8,778 nucleotides of DNA from JBAZYV01 sp041658345 (GTDB taxonomy: Bacteria > Patescibacteriota > Gracilibacteria > UBA1369 > 2-02-FULL-48-14): positions 1-8,778 of the forward strand of contig JBBAAK010000019.1 in NCBI GenBank assembly GCA_041658345.1, in the 5' to 3' direction. Positions 6,217-8,778 of this stretch are shown here, piece after piece. The notes beneath the pieces were generated by a model. It was not told where the DNA came from. It did no database searches and worked only from the letters and a program-made list of their open reading frames with translations. A program made the position numbers and the translations under genes. Position 1 is the first letter of the stretch; each line of letters opens with the position of its first letter.

Positions 6217-7142
6217 ACGGATTCTGCTTTTAAGGATTCTTTTAGCGAATGTAACGCCACTTCCAATTGTTTACCATCCGGTTCACGTGTTGTTAATTTT
6301 TGTATCAAAAGTCCCGGCGCAACAAGCAACTTCATAAAGATATTATTTTGGAATTTCGCACTTAATTTAAGAAGTTCATAACTTAGCCCTGCTATCAAAG
6401 GCACTACCGCCAATCTTTCAAAAAAGTTCATCCAGAATCCATTTAAATGTGGAGTAACGGTGTAAACAAAGACACTCATCAAAATTACTAAAAAGATAAA
6501 ACTTGTACCGCATCTTGGGTGGAAACGAGTTTGTTTTTTGGCATTTTCAACCGTTAAATCCAGCCCGTTTTCATAAGTCCAAATAGATTTATGTTCGGCA
6601 CCGTGATATTCAAAAACACGTTTTATGTCCGGCAATAAAGAAATCAACAGAATGTAGGACAAAAACACGGTAATTTTTGTGAGCCCGTCTATTGCGTTAA
6701 AAACTATATAATTTCTTTCCGCAACTTCCCAAAGTTCGGATATTTTTTGAGCTACCAAAAGTGGCAAAAACTTTAGCAAAAAAATCGTCACGGAAAGCGT
6801 AAATAGCACATAAAGGCCGGATAAAAATCCATACAAAATGGTCATAAATTTGCCACGCACCACCGGCTCTTCGTTTCCACCGAAAATAACATTGTTTGAA
6901 TAAGAAAGAGCTCTAAATCCAATCGTCATGGATTCCACAAGATTCACCACGCCACGCACCACGGGCAAACCAAGCACTTTGTATTTTTTAGTAATACTAG
7001 TGAAAGATTTTTGCATGGATTGGATATTTCCCTCGGGGTCCCTTACGCTCACAAAATAGAAATTTGGAGACCTCATCATAACTCCTTCAATCACGGCCTG
7101 TCCGCCGATTGCAAAATCAATCTTATTTTCTGGATTTTTCAT
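6198..7142 (-). CDS. yqhQ: DUF1385 / YqhQ-family membrane protein
   Basis: The protein belongs to the DUF1385 (YqhQ) family, widely conserved in bacteria and of unknown function. The 314 residues match the usual length and signatures: GGQAVIEGVMMRSP (13-26), PVVRGVVNLVESMTIGFRAL (60-79), YHGAEHKSIWTYENG (179-193), HPRCGTSFIFLV (208-219), PLIAGLSYELLK (248-259) and a C-terminal PGLLIQKLTTREPD (276-289). The conserved His, Glu and Cys residues (HGAEHK, HPRCG) have led to suggestions of a metal-dependent enzyme, but no reaction is established to my knowledge. Hydrophobic segments near 100-130, 155-170, 214-231 and 243-258 point to an integral inner-membrane protein. It starts 20 nt after pgeF and overlaps the glycosyltransferase by 19 nt, so it is mid-operon. 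A link to envelope biology through its two neighbours is plausible but only inferred. Confidence 0.9.
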   Translation of the reverse strand: MKNPENKIDFAIGGQAVIEGVMMRSPNFYFVSVRDPEGNIQSMQKSFTSITKKYKVLGLPVVRGVVNLVESMTIGFRALSYSNNVIFGGNEEPVVRGKFMTILYGFLSGLYVLFTLSVTIFLLKFLPLLVAQKISELWEVAERNYIVFNAIDGLTKITVFLSYILLISLLPDIKRVFEYHGAEHKSIWTYENGLDLTVENAKKQTRFHPRCGTSFIFLVILMSVFVYTVTPHLNGFWMNFFERLAVVPLIAGLSYELLKLSAKFQNNIFMKLLVAPGLLIQKLTTREPDGKQLEVALHSLKESLKAESVWKSTK

Positions 7143-7162
7143 GTGCAGACAGTGTGCCAGAT

Positions 7163-7849
7163 TTATCTAATAAGTTCAATAAAGGTTCCAAATCTTTTTT
7201 GCGTTTTATCTCGGCGCCAAGAAAACCAATTTTTATCGCAAGCAGTGCATATTGGCATCCATTCGATATTTTTTTCCAAAATTCCGGCATGGGAGAGCTG
7301 TTTTTTTGCGATTAGCCTTAGGTCTACCAGCACGCCTGCATTGCAAGGGCCACATTGATTGCCAGGGCAACCAGAACGAGCACAATCAGAGGAACTAAGA
7401 TTGCCGGAAATTGCAAAATGATATTTTTGAGGAATTTCATTTTTTGGATCCGTAAACACTGCACATTTTTTACAAATCGATGGGCCGATTCCAACTTTTA
7501 TTTTGGAGGGCTCAGCACCATTTTTTAGCATTAAATTGACTGTGATCGGAATTATATCCGCAACAAGTCCGCGCCATCCGGCATGTACCGCATAAATAAT
7601 TTTATTTTCCGTGTCGGCGAAAACAAGTGGAATGCAGTCGGCGGTTTTGATCATAAGCCTCACGCCAATCTCGTAAGTGGACATCGCATCTCCATCTTGT
7701 GGCTCCGTGTACGCGTCAATTTTAATGATTTTTGTGCCATGCACTTGATTTAAAGTTTGCGCCTCAAAAGGCGGGTTTGCGAGCACGTCATCTGGCACCA
7801 CGCCGGCCAAAACAAACGATGGAAAATTTTTAAAATAATGAATTTTCAT
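7163..7849 (-). CDS. pgeF: PgeF/YfiH-family (LACC1-like) purine nucleoside phosphorylase or peptidoglycan editing factor
   Basis: This is a 228-residue YfiH/LACC1-family protein, slightly short for a family of roughly 240-280. Its metal-site motifs are intact: NQVHGTKI (34-41, His37), KTADCIPLVFAD (68-79, Cys72) and AVHAGWRG (87-94, His89). VGIGPSI (119-125) and CTACDKNWFSWRRD (201-214) are also typical. Family members have been shown to act on purine nucleosides (adenosine deamination, phosphorolysis of adenosine and methylthioadenosine), and in E. coli PgeF prevents misincorporation into peptidoglycan precursors. An unusual feature is a cysteine-rich stretch at 156-169 (Cys156, 161, 166, 169) before the conserved VDLRLIAKKQL segment, which might bind a metal. 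It is the first gene of the operon; the downstream ahcY produces adenosine, a possible substrate. No Shine-Dalgarno is present, and a -10 element lies 7 nt before the ATG. Confidence 0.9.
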   Translation of the reverse strand: MKIHYFKNFPSFVLAGVVPDDVLANPPFEAQTLNQVHGTKIIKIDAYTEPQDGDAMSTYEIGVRLMIKTADCIPLVFADTENKIIYAVHAGWRGLVADIIPITVNLMLKNGAEPSKIKVGIGPSICKKCAVFTDPKNEIPQKYHFAISGNLSSSDCARSGCPGNQCGPCNAGVLVDLRLIAKKQLSHAGILEKNIEWMPICTACDKNWFSWRRDKTQKRFGTFIELIR

Positions 7850-7856
7850 TGCGCGG

Positions 7857-7865
7857 ATAATATCA
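7857..7865 (-). promoter_or_regulatory. Extended -10 promoter of the pgeF-yqhQ-GT-metK-ahcY operon
   Basis: On the minus strand the sequence reads TG-A-TATTAT, a good extended -10 element, with its last base 8 nt before the first base of the pgeF ATG (7 nt lie between). Transcription would then start at or next to the ATG, giving a leaderless or nearly leaderless mRNA; no Shine-Dalgarno is present. No clear -35 is visible, which an extended -10 can tolerate. It is the only promoter-like site seen for the five-gene operon. Confidence 0.55.
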
Positions 7866-7893
7866 TAAATTTTGTTGATTGCGCACTGTGCCG

Positions 7894-7926
7894 AGGCAGG
7901 CTTAACACCCCGAAAGTTTCCTGCCT
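7894..7926. repeat. CTGCC/GGCAG inverted repeat in the pgeF-HNH spacer
   Basis: AGGCAGG (7894-7900) and CCTGCCT (7920-7926) are complementary 7-bp arms around a 19-nt loop, with further GGCAG/CTGCC-like bases beside them. It lies in the 182-bp spacer (7850-8031) between the HNH stop and the pgeF start, about 30 bp upstream of the likely pgeF promoter. The loop is long and no strong T-run adjoins the stem, so a terminator for the HNH gene is not well supported; a run of seven T (minus strand, near 7947-7953) follows only a weak 3-bp stem. Apart from the promoter, nothing else is recognised in this spacer. Confidence 0.5.
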
Positions 7927-8031
7927 GCCCATCCGCTACATGCTATAAAAAAATCTTTCGAGGATACAATACTATGCATGCGCCGTCTGGCCGTATACAC
8001 ACGTGGAACTTTATGTCTGCTACTTTGAGCT

Positions 8032-8778
8032 TTATGCCTGAGAATTTTCTCTCCGCTCTTGGATTTTAAGGTTTACACTGTGTGCAAGCGTGTGGTGATT
8101 TTTGCAAAGTGGGACAAGGTAGGCGGGATTGTGCGAGTGGCTCAGCGCAAAAATTTGCGTGTGGTGTAGCTGTTCCGCAGGTTTGTTGCAGTTTTTGATT
8201 GAGCATTTTGTCCCGTGTTCTTTTTGTAGGATTTTGCGGACACGGGCAGGGATGTAGCGAGAGGTAGGTTTTTGTTCAATCTCTTCTGCAATTTTCGCCT
8301 TTTCTTGCTGGATTTCTTCTTCGCGTCTGTCCAGGAGCTCCGTTATAACTTTATTAAGGTCTATGCCTTTGTTTTGTATCTCAAGTAGGCGTTTTGTAAT
8401 TGTGGAATTTAGGCCAAGTTTGCTTAGTTCAAGTAGGCTCGCGACTGTGCCGGGCACAGATTTTGCCTCGATTTGTGGCTTAAATAAGCCATTTTGGTTT
8501 TGGTTCGCAAAGTCTTTTAGTGCAAATTTTTCATCCTTCACCAAAGTTTCCACAGCACTCCTGGGAAGTGTTTTTACCACTTCCGCTAAATTTTCTTGAT
8601 TTTCTAAAGTGGCAATTGATGCAACTCTGGCCAACTTACTTACACTAACTTCGCCGGAACTAAGTAGATTTTTTAAGCTTGGCATTTCGTTAAATCGTTT
8701 TTCCAAATGGAAAACACGCCTAACTTGGTCTTCGCTTAACCCGGCCAACTTAAAAGAAAATTCATAAATTGAAGAAAA
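8032..8778 (-). CDS. HNH endonuclease-like protein, 5' end outside the window
   Basis: The C-terminal domain is an HNH nuclease fold with a probable zinc knuckle. Counting from the TTG at 8748, it has Cys182 and Cys187 (CSIKNC), the pair His195-His196 (QLHHTQIF), Asn207 (HNPAYLVPLC), Cys215 and His218/219 (CKNHH), plus His223. The region before it is helical and charged, with a likely coiled coil at about 138-160. The N-terminal part (GLSEDQVRRVFHLEKRF, SLKNLLSSGEVSVSKLARVA) resembles HNH proteins I associate with candidate-phylum genomes, loosely similar to the DUF222-HNH group. The frame stays open from the TTG to the window edge (FSSIYEFSFK precedes it), and those residues fit the family, so the true start lies beyond 8778. 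Such proteins are probably selfish or mobile DNA-cutting elements or defence nucleases. The target is unknown. Confidence 0.8.
   Translation of the reverse strand, partial: FSSIYEFSFKLAGLSEDQVRRVFHLEKRFNEMPSLKNLLSSGEVSVSKLARVASIATLENQENLAEVVKTLPRSAVETLVKDEKFALKDFANQNQNGLFKPQIEAKSVPGTVASLLELSKLGLNSTITKRLLEIQNKGIDLNKVITELLDRREEEIQQEKAKIAEEIEQKPTSRYIPARVRKILQKEHGTKCSIKNCNKPAEQLHHTQIFALSHSHNPAYLVPLCKNHHTLAHSVNLKIQERRENSQA

Noticed and set aside
7850..8031. SAM or SAH riboswitch, or a tRNA, in the spacer before the operon
   Set aside because: No conserved riboswitch core or cloverleaf is visible, and the predicted transcript start at the pgeF ATG leaves no leader to hold a riboswitch.
1..8778. 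Recoded UGA (glycine or tryptophan), as in some candidate phyla
   Set aside because: All eight genes are full-length without in-frame TGA and end in TAA or TAG; the standard code explains them.

Overview
The window looks like chromosomal DNA from an uncultured bacterium of the Candidate Phyla Radiation (Patescibacteria), possibly Peregrinibacteria-like. The evidence is indirect: compact tail-to-head genes, no Shine-Dalgarno sequence before any of the seven visible starts, short CTGCC/GGCAG palindromes between genes, and an HNH protein of a type I associate with such genomes. All eight genes end in TAA (six) or TAG (two). None contains an in-frame TGA, so the standard bacterial code fits. The taxonomic call is an inference.

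Left part (1-1872, plus strand): two separately promoted regulators of phage or selfish-element type. The first has a Bro-N (antirepressor) domain and the second a KilA-N domain. They carry different DNA-binding N-termini but share a C-terminal motif, and both have the same upstream signal: two direct TTCAGG copies exactly 11 bp apart. The spacer between them holds two palindromes. A perfect 36-bp palindrome lies inside the KilA-N coding sequence. No integrase, capsid or other phage gene is visible.

Centre (1876-7849, minus strand): a tight five-gene operon read from right to left, pgeF - yqhQ (DUF1385) - glycosyltransferase/NodB-like fusion - metK - ahcY. Junctions are +20, -19, +2 and -8 nt. 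metK makes S-adenosylmethionine and ahcY clears S-adenosylhomocysteine by releasing adenosine and homocysteine. pgeF belongs to a family with purine-nucleoside activity and could act on that adenosine. YqhQ is a membrane protein of unknown role. The glycosyltransferase carries a C-terminal NodB-like domain that has lost its metal-binding residues. The operon appears to start from an extended -10 promoter so close to the pgeF ATG that the transcript may be leaderless.

Right part (7850-8778): a 182-bp spacer with a CTGCC/GGCAG inverted repeat, then the 3' portion of an HNH endonuclease-like gene on the minus strand whose reading frame runs off the window edge.

The strongest unexplained signals are the 36-bp coding palindrome, the helically phased TTCAGG repeats shared by the two regulators, the pseudo-deacetylase fusion and the cysteine cluster inserted in PgeF.
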